DNA from: Deltaproteobacteria bacterium | Lineage (GTDB): Bacteria; Myxococcota_A; Polyangia; Fen-1088 | Assembly (NCBI GenBank): GCA_016935975.1 | Contig: JAFGPX010000288.1 | Location: 1 to 60,455 of the forward strand | DNA length: 60,455 nt | Reading direction: 5' to 3' | Shown here: positions 46,988 to 55,586 of the stretch, piece by piece | How positions within the stretch are numbered: the stretch's first letter is position 1 | Layout of the letters: each line of letters opens with the position of its first letter | Program-made: the position numbers and the translations under genes | The notes under the pieces: model-generated | What the model saw: the letters and a program-made list of their open reading frames with translations, nothing else | What the model was told of the DNA's origin: nothing | The model's database searches: none

Positions 46988-48988
46988 ATGGAAATCGCAG
47001 GACAGGACGCCGAGCTTCCCGAGATACGGCATCGCAGCCAGGTGCTTTCCGTGATCGTGGCCTTGGTCCTTCTGGCGCTCGCCGTCCGTCTCTTCTACCT
47101 GCAGATCATTCAGGGCGACGATTTCTATCGCATGACGGCCGAGAACATCATTCGCACCATCAGCTTGCCCGCCACGCGCGGGCAAATCCGCGACCACAAG
47201 GGCCGCGTGCTCGCCGTCATGGTGCCGTCCTACGACGTCGAGGTGCACCCCTCGCAGCTTGCGCGCGAATCCTACGACTATCTGCGCGCCCTGCTGGGCC
47301 CCGATGTGGAGCGCCTGCGGACCTTCGAGGAGATCGCGACCGAAGCGAAGGGCAAAGACCGAACACTGGTCGTGGCCGAGAACGTCAGCCGCGAGGTCAT
47401 GGCCGTGCTCGAGACCTCTCTCGACAAGCCGGGCATCCACGTGGCCGAGACGCAGCGGCGCCACTACCCGTACGGCGGCACGGCGGCGCACGCCGTCGGC
47501 TACATGAACGAGGTATCGGCGGAGGAGCTCAAGACCCTCAAGGAAGAAGGCTATCAGGCAGGTGACACCATCGGCCGCGCGGGCATCGAGCGACAGTGGG
47601 AACCATACCTGCGCGGGAGGAAGGGCTTCAAGAAGGTGGTGATCAACCGACGCGGACTGCGCCGCACCGACGTGCACATCGCCGATCTGGTGACCGATGG
47701 TCCCATCAGCCAGCAGCCCTCGGCGGGCAACGACGTCGTCCTCACGCTCGACCTCGACGTGCAGAAGATCGTGGAACGCGCCTTGCGCGGAGTGCACTCG
47801 GCCGCAGCCGTGGTGATCGACATCGCAACCGGGCGCATCCTCGCCATTGCGTCGAAGCCAGCCTTCGATCCCAACATGATGTCGGGCGGCGGATCGCCGG
47901 AAAGACTGGCGCGCGTTCTGACCGACCGTCTGCGTCCCCTACGCGACAAGGCTTTGTCCGATACCTTCAATCCGGGCTCCACCTTCAAAGTCATCACCGC
48001 GCTGGCCGGACTGGAAGAAAAGGTCGTCGTGCCCGAGGACAAGGTCAAGTGCACCGGCCGCATCCAGATTGGCCGCCGCCGTTTCCGTTGCACCAAGGCG
48101 CACAAGACCGTGAACCTGTACGACGCCATCGTGCAGAGCTGCAACGTGTTCTTCTATGATCTCGGAGCCCGGCCAGGAATGATGAACCGCATGGCCAAGT
48201 ACGCGGCGGATTTCGGGCTTGGTGCCCCCAGCGGACTCGGGCTGAACGGCGAGCAGGCCGGTTTCATCCCAACGGAAGAATGGCACCGCGCCCGCGACGC
48301 CGCGAACCAGAAGGGCGATGGGTTTGCGATCGGGCACGCGCTCAACACCGCCATTGGGGAAGGCGCGACGCGCGCCACGGTGCTACAGATGGCGCTGCTC
48401 TACGCCGCCATCGGCGGCGACGGCAAGCTGTGGCTGCCCCAGATCGTCGAACGGGTCGAATCGCCCGACGGCCAGATCATCGAGGACTTCCCACCGCGCG
48501 TGCGGCGCGAGGTCACGGTGTCGCCCGAGTCCCTGGCCTTCCTGCGACGCGCCCTGTATGGCGTCATCTTCGATGCCAAGGGCACGGCGCACAAGTCGCG
48601 TCCCCACCACATCGAGATCGCCGGCAAGACCGGCACGGCACAGGTGTTTCAGGGTGGCCGGCGCGGCGGCGACGAGCCGCCGCTACCCTACGAACGTGTT
48701 GACCACGCCTGGTTCGCCGGTTTCGCGCCGGCGACCAAGCCACGCATCGCCTTCGCGGTCCTCGTCGAACACGGCGGTCACGGCGGAGCGGTGGCGGCGC
48801 CCGTGGCCGTCGAGATCGTCGAGAACTACTTCGACACGGTAGTGCCACCCGAGGAGCGCGCCCATCTCTCCCGCCGCGGCGAGCGCCAGTGGAGCGCCGG
48901 CGCCGCCAAGCCTCCGCCCACCTCGGCCCGCAGAGCCAAGTCCGCGGCTGGCGACGTGCCGCCGCCCGTAGCCGGTGGAGTCCCCTGA
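46988..48988 (+). CDS. mrdA: Penicillin-binding protein 2 (elongasome transpeptidase)
   Basis: The ATG at 46988 gives 666 residues; a TTG two codons upstream is possible. A membrane helix (about 20-40) and pedestal domain (about 50-240, ATRGQIRDHKGRVLA) precede the transpeptidase. The active site shows SxxK in NPGSTFKV near residue 331, SxN as SCN in QSCNVFFYD, and KTG in AGKTGTAQVF near 545. It cross-links side-wall peptidoglycan. A Pro/Ala/Lys-rich tail of about 40 residues follows the domain. The TGA overlaps the rodA ATG (TGATG). Confidence 0.96.
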   Translation: MEIAGQDAELPEIRHRSQVLSVIVALVLLALAVRLFYLQIIQGDDFYRMTAENIIRTISLPATRGQIRDHKGRVLAVMVPSYDVEVHPSQLARESYDYLRALLGPDVERLRTFEEIATEAKGKDRTLVVAENVSREVMAVLETSLDKPGIHVAETQRRHYPYGGTAAHAVGYMNEVSAEELKTLKEEGYQAGDTIGRAGIERQWEPYLRGRKGFKKVVINRRGLRRTDVHIADLVTDGPISQQPSAGNDVVLTLDLDVQKIVERALRGVHSAAAVVIDIATGRILAIASKPAFDPNMMSGGGSPERLARVLTDRLRPLRDKALSDTFNPGSTFKVITALAGLEEKVVVPEDKVKCTGRIQIGRRRFRCTKAHKTVNLYDAIVQSCNVFFYDLGARPGMMNRMAKYAADFGLGAPSGLGLNGEQAGFIPTEEWHRARDAANQKGDGFAIGHALNTAIGEGATRATVLQMALLYAAIGGDGKLWLPQIVERVESPDGQIIEDFPPRVRREVTVSPESLAFLRRALYGVIFDAKGTAHKSRPHHIEIAGKTGTAQVFQGGRRGGDEPPLPYERVDHAWFAGFAPATKPRIAFAVLVEHGGHGGAVAAPVAVEIVENYFDTVVPPEERAHLSRRGERQWSAGAAKPPPTSARRAKSAAGDVPPPVAGGVP

Positions 48989-50088
48989 TGCCCAAAGCGG
49001 TTTCATGGCGCAAGCTCCGCTTTCGCTTCGATTGGACCCTGACCCTCGCCGCAGCGGCGTGTTTCTCGCTGGGCCTGCTCAATCTCTGGAGCGCGGTGCG
49101 CGAACGCCAGTTCAACCTGTTCGCGCAGCAGTTGTCGTGGATCGCGGGCGGCGCGCTGCTCTTCCTGGCCGTGGCCAGCTTCGACTACCGCCTCATCTCC
49201 CGGCTCGGCTACGTTCTCTATGCAGCGGGCATCCTCCTGCTGGTGTCGGTGCTCGTACACGGCAAGGTGGTCAGCGGTTCTCGCCGCTGGTTCGACCTTG
49301 GCGCCTTTCACCTGCAGCCCTCGGAGCTGATGAAAGTCCTGACCATCATCGCTCTGGCCAAGTACATCCACGACACGCCTTCGCTGGACGGCCGCACCCT
49401 GCGCCACATCCTCGTGCCGCTCTTTCTCGCCGGGCTCCCCGTGCTGCTGGTCGCCGCACAACCCGACCTCGGCACGGCCCTCATCATCGGCCTGCTCTCG
49501 GCGACCGTGGTGGCGGTCGCGCGCCTGCGCATGAAAACCTTGGCCGGCATCGTGGTGGCCGGCGTCCTGGCCATCGCACCCTTGTGGGAATACGCCCTGC
49601 ACGACTACCAGCGCAACCGCGTGCTCGCCTTCATCAACCCGGCCCTCGATCCCGCCACGGCCTGGCAGCCACGCCAGGCCATGAACGCCGTGGGCTCGGG
49701 CCGGTTCATCGGCAAGGGCTTTCTGCAGGGCACGCAGATTCGCTTGCGCTCGCTGCCCGCCCTGTGGACGGATTTCCCTTTCGCGGTCTGGGCCGAAGAG
49801 TGGGGGTTCATCGGCTGCATGGCCGTGCTCTTCGCCTATGGCTTGCTCATCTTGCGGGTCCTCAAGATCGGTCGCGAGGCGCGCGACCGCTTCGGCATCA
49901 CGGTGTGCGTGGGCGTGGCCTCGATGATCTTCTGGCAGGTGGCGGTCAACATCGGCATGGTGACCGGGGTGCTGCCCGTGGTCGGCGTCACCTTGCCGCT
50001 CATCAGCTACGGCGGGTCGAGCGCGCTTTCCGTCATGCTCGCCTTGGGCCTCGTCATGAACGTGTCGGTGCGCCGGTTCGCATATTGA
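48988..50088 (+). CDS. rodA: Rod-shape peptidoglycan glycosyltransferase RodA
   Basis: The ATG at 48988 gives 366 residues with about ten membrane helices. SEDS-family motifs are visible: FDLGAFHLQPSELMK, AAQPDLGTALII with its catalytic-region Asp, and GVTLPLISYGGSSALSVML near the C-terminus. RodA polymerises glycan strands together with PBP2. The overlap with mrdA suggests equimolar translation of the pair. It is the last gene of the operon. Confidence 0.96.
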   Translation: MPKAVSWRKLRFRFDWTLTLAAAACFSLGLLNLWSAVRERQFNLFAQQLSWIAGGALLFLAVASFDYRLISRLGYVLYAAGILLLVSVLVHGKVVSGSRRWFDLGAFHLQPSELMKVLTIIALAKYIHDTPSLDGRTLRHILVPLFLAGLPVLLVAAQPDLGTALIIGLLSATVVAVARLRMKTLAGIVVAGVLAIAPLWEYALHDYQRNRVLAFINPALDPATAWQPRQAMNAVGSGRFIGKGFLQGTQIRLRSLPALWTDFPFAVWAEEWGFIGCMAVLFAYGLLILRVLKIGREARDRFGITVCVGVASMIFWQVAVNIGMVTGVLPVVGVTLPLISYGGSSALSVMLALGLVMNVSVRRFAY

Positions 50089-50092
50089 CGAT

Positions 50093-50112
50093 GGGCGCGA
50101 TGAATCGCGCCC
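50093..50112. terminator. Hairpin between convergent rodA and membrane-protein genes
   Basis: GGGCGCGAT and ATCGCGCCC are perfect 9-bp arms around a GA loop, 5 bp past the rodA stop and 12 bp before the stop of the convergent gene. The stem is strong, but there is no T-run on either side. It may be a bidirectional terminator stem or a REP-like element; strings like GGGCGCGATGAATCGCGCCC are, from memory, frequent intergenic repeats in several phyla. Confidence 0.5.
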
Positions 50113-50124
50113 CTACCCGTGGGA

Positions 50125-51786
50125 CTACCGCACAGCGATGCCGGCGCGGGACGCTCTCTCCAGGCGGCGTGCCCGCAGACCAGCCAGGGCCACCATCTGC
50201 ACGACGGTCACGCCGAGCAGGCAACTCGAGTAGTAGTAGGTCGGGAAGCTCTGGTGCCAGCCGCGAAAGAGCGACCAGGACTGGCGCAGCGGTTCCCAGC
50301 CGCCGAAAAGCACGTAGCCGAACGAGCCCACGAGGAACAGGAAGGCCGCACCGAGCGCATGGGCGGGCTTGCCGAGATCCGAGGCGAAGAACACGAGCGG
50401 CACGCAGAGAATGAGATAGTAGTAGTAGGCCGCGATGCTGAAGAGGAACACGAACACGAAACCGTAGGCCAGGGCCTCGTGGTGTTCGAGTGCGCGCACG
50501 AACGTCAGCGCAGGCAAGGCGAGCAGCAAGAGCGTCACAATCTCCGCCGGATGGATTGCCGAAACCGGGGTCTGGCCGCCGGCCAGGGCGAGGCTGGCCT
50601 CGCGCACGGGCACACCGTCGACGAAGGTGGCCTCGAGGATCGTGCGTAGGCCCAGATCCCAATCGCTGCCGTCCGCGTAATGAAGCGCGAGCTTCGCGCT
50701 CCATTCCCGCCAGATCCCGAAACCGCCGAAGTACGCGCTCGAAGCCAACACAAGCACGACGATGGTTGCGCCGCACGCGACGAAGAAGCCGGCCAGCCGC
50801 CGATCGAGCTGGCGCCTGCGCCACAAGCCATGCGCCAGCAGCACAGCCGGGCCAATCAGGAGAAACGCCGGAAAGACTCGCGAGAGAATCGCCCAGCCGA
50901 GCAGCACGCCGGCCAGCTTGTAGCGTCCCTGCTTGACCAGACACACGGCCAGCAGCGAGCCCATGGCGAAATCGGTGCGCAGCAACGCTCCCTTGAGATG
51001 GCCCCACGAGAAAAGGTAGTGGGTTCCGATGAAGATGACCACGAGCCAGGCCGCGCGCAGGCCAAAGGCCCAGCCCACCGCGGCCACGGTTGCCAGCAGC
51101 AGCAGAGGGTCGAGCAAGAGCATCAACCAGCGCGAAAGCGGCTCGCGGACGGAAAGGTGGCGCGTGAGAAGCCCGCCCGCCACGAAGGACCAGGCCGGAG
51201 TCCCGTTGTACCCGTGGTCCGCCAGGATCAGGCTCCAGCGCTGCGGGGGAAGCTGCTGCTTGAACCACGTGATGTCCGCGACGAATTCGCGCCAGCGCGA
51301 CTCGCTGAAACGGCTGCGATAGCGCTGGGCTTCGGTCGCCACGGTCATCACGCTGCGCAGTCTCGCGGTCGCCAGATCCCGGATCTCGCCGCGGGGATTG
51401 CGGTAGCGCAGTCCGCCTTCAACATCGGCGAGCAGCGTGGCGCCATACAGGTTCGTGTAGCGCAGCTCCGGGGCGTACTTCGTGCCGACGTAGTAGTGGT
51501 AGAAGTCCCATTCGTTCAAATACGTGCCGTAGCGGAACAAGCCGAAATCCACGTAGGTGCCGACGGCCAGCACCCCCGCCAGGCCGAGGACCGCGAGCAG
51601 CGCGCGCCGTGCGCGCCGGCACAAAGCGGCCGACAGGCGGCGTGCCGCAGCCCGCGATTCGAGGGCGACATAGGCCGCGATTGCCAGAACGGCGATAGCC
51701 ACCAAGACATGCGCCATGGTCCAGCCGTGCGTCGGCGCCCATGAATCGGGAAGCTCCGTTGGTCTCCACGAAAGGAGAAGATTCAA
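50125..51786 (-). CDS. Multi-spanning membrane protein, GT-C glycosyltransferase-like
   Basis: The protein has 553 residues with about eleven membrane helices. The first periplasmic loop carries YLNEWDFYHYYVGTKYAPEL, with acidic residues placed as in the catalytic loop of GT-C enzymes such as the GT87/DUF2029 mannosyltransferases. Similar proteins use lipid-linked sugars. A large soluble loop (about 120-190) follows the first pair of helices. No neighbouring polysaccharide genes support a pathway. The family assignment is inference. Confidence 0.65.
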   Translation of the reverse strand: MNLLLSWRPTELPDSWAPTHGWTMAHVLVAIAVLAIAAYVALESRAAARRLSAALCRRARRALLAVLGLAGVLAVGTYVDFGLFRYGTYLNEWDFYHYYVGTKYAPELRYTNLYGATLLADVEGGLRYRNPRGEIRDLATARLRSVMTVATEAQRYRSRFSESRWREFVADITWFKQQLPPQRWSLILADHGYNGTPAWSFVAGGLLTRHLSVREPLSRWLMLLLDPLLLLATVAAVGWAFGLRAAWLVVIFIGTHYLFSWGHLKGALLRTDFAMGSLLAVCLVKQGRYKLAGVLLGWAILSRVFPAFLLIGPAVLLAHGLWRRRQLDRRLAGFFVACGATIVVLVLASSAYFGGFGIWREWSAKLALHYADGSDWDLGLRTILEATFVDGVPVREASLALAGGQTPVSAIHPAEIVTLLLLALPALTFVRALEHHEALAYGFVFVFLFSIAAYYYYLILCVPLVFFASDLGKPAHALGAAFLFLVGSFGYVLFGGWEPLRQSWSLFRGWHQSFPTYYYSSCLLGVTVVQMVALAGLRARRLERASRAGIAVR

Positions 51787-52250
51787 GTCATCGCTCCGGC
51801 ACGTCTGCGCAGCGCCCTTTCCAACATTGCCGGGAGCACCGGCTCATCGCCAGTCCCTTGCCCCCATGGGCCGCGCCAGTTTCACGACAGAATAGCGAAC
51901 CTTCCACCTCGGCCGTTCGGACGAGTCCTGACCCCTACCATGGTAGGGGGGAGCCGCTCGGTTGACCGCATCGGGCTTCCCGACTCTAGCGGGCGTGCTC
52001 ATTCCATCGATCAGAGGCGGCCCCCAGTTTTCAGTTGTAGGGAAAAGAAACCTCGTCCGGGTGTCGAACCGCGCAGAAGGTCCAGCCAGAATGATGAACC
52101 CCGCCCGCAAGCCGGTCAAGACAGCGGGGCGGCTTTGACCGCCGAGCTGCCCCGCGCCTACAATGGCGTCGTGGACAAGGACGACACGACGGATACCGCT
52201 GCGTCCGCAGCCCGGCTTCGCTCGCGGCGTCGGGCGCGTAGGGGCGTCGC
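51787..52250. other. Intergenic region, no gene seen, with an 18-bp palindrome
   Basis: Between the divergent membrane-protein and methyltransferase genes I see no convincing coding sequence. CCCCTACCATGGTAGGGG (51933-51950) is a perfect palindrome. A relatively AT-rich patch (CCCAGTTTTCAGTTGTAGGG, around 52022-52041) could include a promoter, but no clear -35/-10 pair stands out. A short open frame (51940-52254) has the composition of random GC-rich DNA. Confidence 0.6.
51933..51950. repeat. Perfect 18-bp palindrome
   Basis: CCCCTACCATGGTAGGGG reads the same on both strands with no loop. It sits upstream of both divergent genes, which suits a dimeric repressor or activator site better than a terminator. 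Confidence 0.6.
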
Positions 52251-53042
52251 TTGACCTCGTCCGACGCCCAGTATTGGCTTGCTATCGGCGAGCGCTGGGC
52301 GAGCGCAGGCCGTGATCGTCTGTGGCGCCGGCATTGCGACGCCGTGAATGCGCGATTGCTTGCGCGCTGGCTACCGCGGACGCCCGTGATGCGCCTGCTC
52401 AAGACCGATCTCTTCGACGAGGCGCTGACTGCGGGCCACCAGCGGTGTATGTGTCAGCGCGCGGGTCTGGTCGTCGGTATCGATCTGTCGCAGGCCATCG
52501 TCCGAGAGGCGGCTCGACGCTGTCCGTCTGTCAGCTGCCTGCGCGCCGATGTTCGCCAGCTGCCCTTCGCGAGCGACGTTTTCGATGCCGTCGTCTCCCT
52601 GTCGACCCTCGACCACTTCCAGACCGAAGGAGAGGTGGCGGAAAGCCTGCGCGAGCTACGCAGAACCCTGCGTCCGGAGGGCCTGCTGCTTCTGACCATG
52701 GACAACGCGGCCAATCCGCTCGTGGCCCTGCGCAACGCCCTGCCGTTTGGCTTGCTCAACCGCCTAGGTCTCGTGCCCTACTACGTCGGCGCGACGTACG
52801 GGCCGCGGCGCTTGCAGTCCCTGCTGGCCGCAAACGGGTTTGTCGTGCTCGAGACCACGGCCGCCATGCATTGTCTGCGCGTGCTCGCGGTTCCCTTGTG
52901 CCGCGTGTTCGATCGCCTAGCCGGTGAGGGCGCGCAGAACGCGCTGCTACGTTTCTTGATGGGCAACGAACGCCTGAACCAGCTGCCCACCCGCTACACC
53001 ACCGGGAGCTTCGTGGCGGTGCTGGCCAAGAAGCTCAGGTAG
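52251..53042 (+). CDS. SAM-dependent class I methyltransferase
   Basis: The protein has 263 residues from a TTG at 52251. An in-frame TAG lies four codons upstream and the next ATG (52389) would remove part of the fold, so TTG is the best start. A Rossmann methyltransferase core is visible: LLKTDLFDEAL in place of the usual Gly-rich motif I, GLVVGIDLSQAIVREAARR, RADVRQLPFASDVFDAVVSL and STLDHF. The TLRPEGLLLLTMDN segment closes the core. The missing GxGxG suggests a subfamily where K-T-D-L-F-D-E binds the cofactor region. The substrate is unknown. Confidence 0.75.
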   Translation: MTSSDAQYWLAIGERWASAGRDRLWRRHCDAVNARLLARWLPRTPVMRLLKTDLFDEALTAGHQRCMCQRAGLVVGIDLSQAIVREAARRCPSVSCLRADVRQLPFASDVFDAVVSLSTLDHFQTEGEVAESLRELRRTLRPEGLLLLTMDNAANPLVALRNALPFGLLNRLGLVPYYVGATYGPRRLQSLLAANGFVVLETTAAMHCLRVLAVPLCRVFDRLAGEGAQNALLRFLMGNERLNQLPTRYTTGSFVAVLAKKLR

Positions 53043-53052
53043 CGGTCTTCTC

Positions 53053-54180
53053 CTATTTCTTGGCCGCAGCCGCAGCCGCCTCGGCGCGCGCGCGCATCTG
53101 CGCGCGCACGAACGCGCCGCTCGACGAAAGCTCGTCCGGCCCCCAAAGCGCATGGCCTTCGGGCCCCCGCGTCTCGGGCACGAGCAACGACTCGCGCTCG
53201 AGCAGGTCCGTCCTGCCCTCCTTGAGCGCCACGGCCAGACTCTTGAGCGCCGCCGAGGTCTCGCTCTTGTCGCAGAGCGACCAGTTGACCCAGCTGATGG
53301 TGTGGCGGTCGAGAAAGGCCAGCCACTCCAAGGCGGCGCGTAGATAGGGGCCGCCGTCCCCCGACGCCTCGCTGGTGCCCCACTCGCTGCAAAACACGGC
53401 GGCCCCTCGGTCGATGGCGGCCTGCACCTTGCTGCGCAGGGCCTCGCCGTGACTGCCGGCGTAGAAGTGGAACGTGTACATCAGGTTCCTGCCGAGTAGC
53501 GGATCCGCCGCGGCAAGATGGACGTCCTGACTCCAGGTTCCCGAGCCGATGAGAATGATGCCCTGGGGATCGTTGGCCCGAATGGTGGCGACCATCTTCT
53601 GGGCATACGGCTTCAGATCGGCGGCCCAGTCCAGCGCCCCGTTGGGCTCGTTCATGATCTCGTACAGGAGGTTGGGGTACTTGCCGTACTTGCGCGAGAC
53701 TTCGTCGAAGAACGCCGGCGCGCCGGCGTACTCGGGAGCGTTTGGATTGCCGGGCGTGAGCACGTGCCAGTCGACGATGACGTAGAGTCCGTTGGCGATT
53801 GCCAATTCGATGCCTTTCCATACGAACTGCTTGAGCTCGGGATGGGTTGCATAGCCGCCCTCGCCCACGTAAAGAGCCAGCCGGACGACGTCCGCCTTCC
53901 AGTCCTTGGCCAGCGCCGCGAAAGCCTTGGCGTTCACGATCTCGCCGTGCCACTGCAGTCCCATCGTGCTCATGCCTCGGAGTTGGACGGGCTGGCCGTC
54001 GCTGCCGCACAGGTGGGTGCCGATCACGGCAAGTCTGCCGTACTTGGGCGCCGGCGGAGTCGCCGACATCACCACGCCCGGCGCCGCAACCCGGGGCGCC
54101 ACGGACGTGCAGGCGACAAGCGTCGAGACGAAGGACGCGACGAAGAACGGAGAGCCGAAGCGAAGGACCGAGCCGGTCAT
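53053..54180 (-). CDS. GH5-family cellulase-like lipoprotein
   Basis: The ATG at 54180 gives 375 residues. A lipoprotein signal ends in LVAC near residue 24. The TIM-barrel motifs of GH5 endoglucanases follow: LRGMSTMGLQW, VVRLALYVGEGGY, the acid/base Glu in YEIMNEPNG near 175, and the nucleophile Glu in CSEWGTSE near 270. It should cut beta-1,4-glucans or related polymers. The C-terminus is Ala/Lys-rich. The lipobox suggests the enzyme stays on the cell surface or in the periplasm. It could reach the surface through the T2SS in this window. Confidence 0.9.
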   Translation of the reverse strand: MTGSVLRFGSPFFVASFVSTLVACTSVAPRVAAPGVVMSATPPAPKYGRLAVIGTHLCGSDGQPVQLRGMSTMGLQWHGEIVNAKAFAALAKDWKADVVRLALYVGEGGYATHPELKQFVWKGIELAIANGLYVIVDWHVLTPGNPNAPEYAGAPAFFDEVSRKYGKYPNLLYEIMNEPNGALDWAADLKPYAQKMVATIRANDPQGIILIGSGTWSQDVHLAAADPLLGRNLMYTFHFYAGSHGEALRSKVQAAIDRGAAVFCSEWGTSEASGDGGPYLRAALEWLAFLDRHTISWVNWSLCDKSETSAALKSLAVALKEGRTDLLERESLLVPETRGPEGHALWGPDELSSSGAFVRAQMRARAEAAAAAAKK

Positions 54181-54259
54181 CGGCGGGCTTTCTACCCCGA
54201 CCCTCGCGCGGCAACAACCCGCGGATTCCACGAAAGGGGGCCAGCCGGCTCTGGCCGTT

Positions 54260-55363
54260 CTATTCCAAGCGCCGCCCCGCCTCCTCGGCAAGGGCCAGAC
54301 AGGAGGTGAGACCGGGAGAGTCGATGCCGAAGAGATTGAGCAGGCCCGGCACCTTGTGCGCCTCCGATCCCTGCAGCACGAAATCGACGAAACCCGAGCC
54401 CTCGGGCGCCAGCTTGGAGCGCACGCCCACGAAGCCCGGCGCGAGCGCGCCCTCCGCCAGGCCAGGGTAGTAGCAGCGAATTGCGCCATAGAAATGGGCG
54501 GCGCGACTCTCGTCGAACTCGTAGTCGGGAAAAGAGGTGAAGCACACGTCCGGCCCGAAGCGCAGGTTGCCGCCGAGATCGAGCGCGACGTGGATGCCGA
54601 GGCCGTCCTTGCCCGGCACGGGATAGATGAGCCTCCGGAAGGGCGACGGGCCGGACACCGTGAAGTAGTGGCCCCGGGCGAAATAGGGTGTGGGGATGGT
54701 CTCGGTCGGCAGGCCGCGCAGCGAGCGCGCCACGGCGGGGGCCCCGAAGCCCGCGCTGTTCACCACGGTCCGAAAACGAAACCGGCCGGGTTCGCGTCCG
54801 CCGATGTCGAGATCGATGCCGTCGTCCGCGACCTCGCCGCTCACGACCGGACTGGCGAGCACGATATCGGCGCCGGCCCGACGGGCATCGGCCGCCAAGG
54901 CCTGCATCAGGCCGTGGCTGTCGACCAGTCCGGTCGAGGGCGAAGACAGGGCTCGCGCGCAGGTCACCGCGGGCTCGAGAGCGCGGACCTGCTCTCGGTC
55001 GAGCCAGGCCAGATCGTCGACCCCGTTGGCCTCCCCGTGCGCCTTGTGCTGTTCCAGTTGCGCGATCTCGTCCTCGGTCACCGCAACGACCAGCTTGCCG
55101 ACGCGCCGACACGGAATGCCGTGCTCGCCGCAGTAGCTGGCCAGCATGCGCCGTCCCGCGACGCATAGCCGCGCCTTGAGCGTCCCGGACGGGTAGTAGA
55201 TGCCCGCGTGCATGACTTCCGAGTTGCGCGAGCTGGCGTGCTGGCCCGTGCGCTTCTCGGCCTCGAACAACACCACCTGCCGGCCGCTCAAGGCCAGCCG
55301 GCGAGCGATGGCCAGCCCCACCACGCCGCCGCCGATGACCGCGCAGTCGAGTCGTTCCGTCAT
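54260..55363 (-). CDS. FAD-dependent L-2-hydroxyglutarate oxidase-like enzyme
   Basis: The protein has 367 residues. The N-terminal dinucleotide fold is CAVIGGGVVGLAIARRLA, with the FAD ribose Glu at the end of VVLFEAE. SSRNSEVMHAGIYYPSGTLK is the signature of the LhgO/L2HGDH group of the DAO family. The C-terminal FGIDSPGLTSCLALAEE also fits. The enzyme oxidises L-2-hydroxyglutarate to 2-oxoglutarate. It has no signal peptide and is likely cytoplasmic or membrane-associated. The gene lies alone 79 bp after the GH5 gene. Confidence 0.9.
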   Translation of the reverse strand: MTERLDCAVIGGGVVGLAIARRLALSGRQVVLFEAEKRTGQHASSRNSEVMHAGIYYPSGTLKARLCVAGRRMLASYCGEHGIPCRRVGKLVVAVTEDEIAQLEQHKAHGEANGVDDLAWLDREQVRALEPAVTCARALSSPSTGLVDSHGLMQALAADARRAGADIVLASPVVSGEVADDGIDLDIGGREPGRFRFRTVVNSAGFGAPAVARSLRGLPTETIPTPYFARGHYFTVSGPSPFRRLIYPVPGKDGLGIHVALDLGGNLRFGPDVCFTSFPDYEFDESRAAHFYGAIRCYYPGLAEGALAPGFVGVRSKLAPEGSGFVDFVLQGSEAHKVPGLLNLFGIDSPGLTSCLALAEEAGRRLE

Positions 55364-55441
55364 GGGGCCTGCAACCTAGCAAGGCCGCGCGCACACCGCC
55401 AATGGCACGGTTCAAGCGCGGCGCGAGGTACGAACAGCATG

Positions 55442-55556
55442 CACCCCAGAGGACACGGAGGTCGCAAAGGCCGGAAGAGACCGGGACCCGGGTCCGAACC
55501 CTTCCCTTCCTTCTTCGACTCCGTGCCCTCTGGATCCTCTGTGGCGAAGGATTCGG
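55442..55556. repeat. Dispersed palindromic repeat, copy C
   Basis: The left arm CCAGAGGACACGGAG (55446-55460) pairs with CTCCGTGCCCTCTGG (55519-55533) with one mismatch. The centre has GGCCGGAAGAGACCGGGACC and a GGGTCCGA element like copies A and B. It ends in CTCTGTGGCGAAGG. It fills the gap between the end of the amidohydrolase remnant and the start of the flavoenzyme gene. Confidence 0.8.
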
Positions 55557-55586
55557 AAGACGCCACGCATGCGAGGCATCGGCGCC

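Noticed and set aside
51940-52254. Small plus-strand open frame before the methyltransferase
   Set aside because: Arg/Ser/Pro-rich, no ribosome-binding site, no recognisable domain; it overlaps the palindrome.
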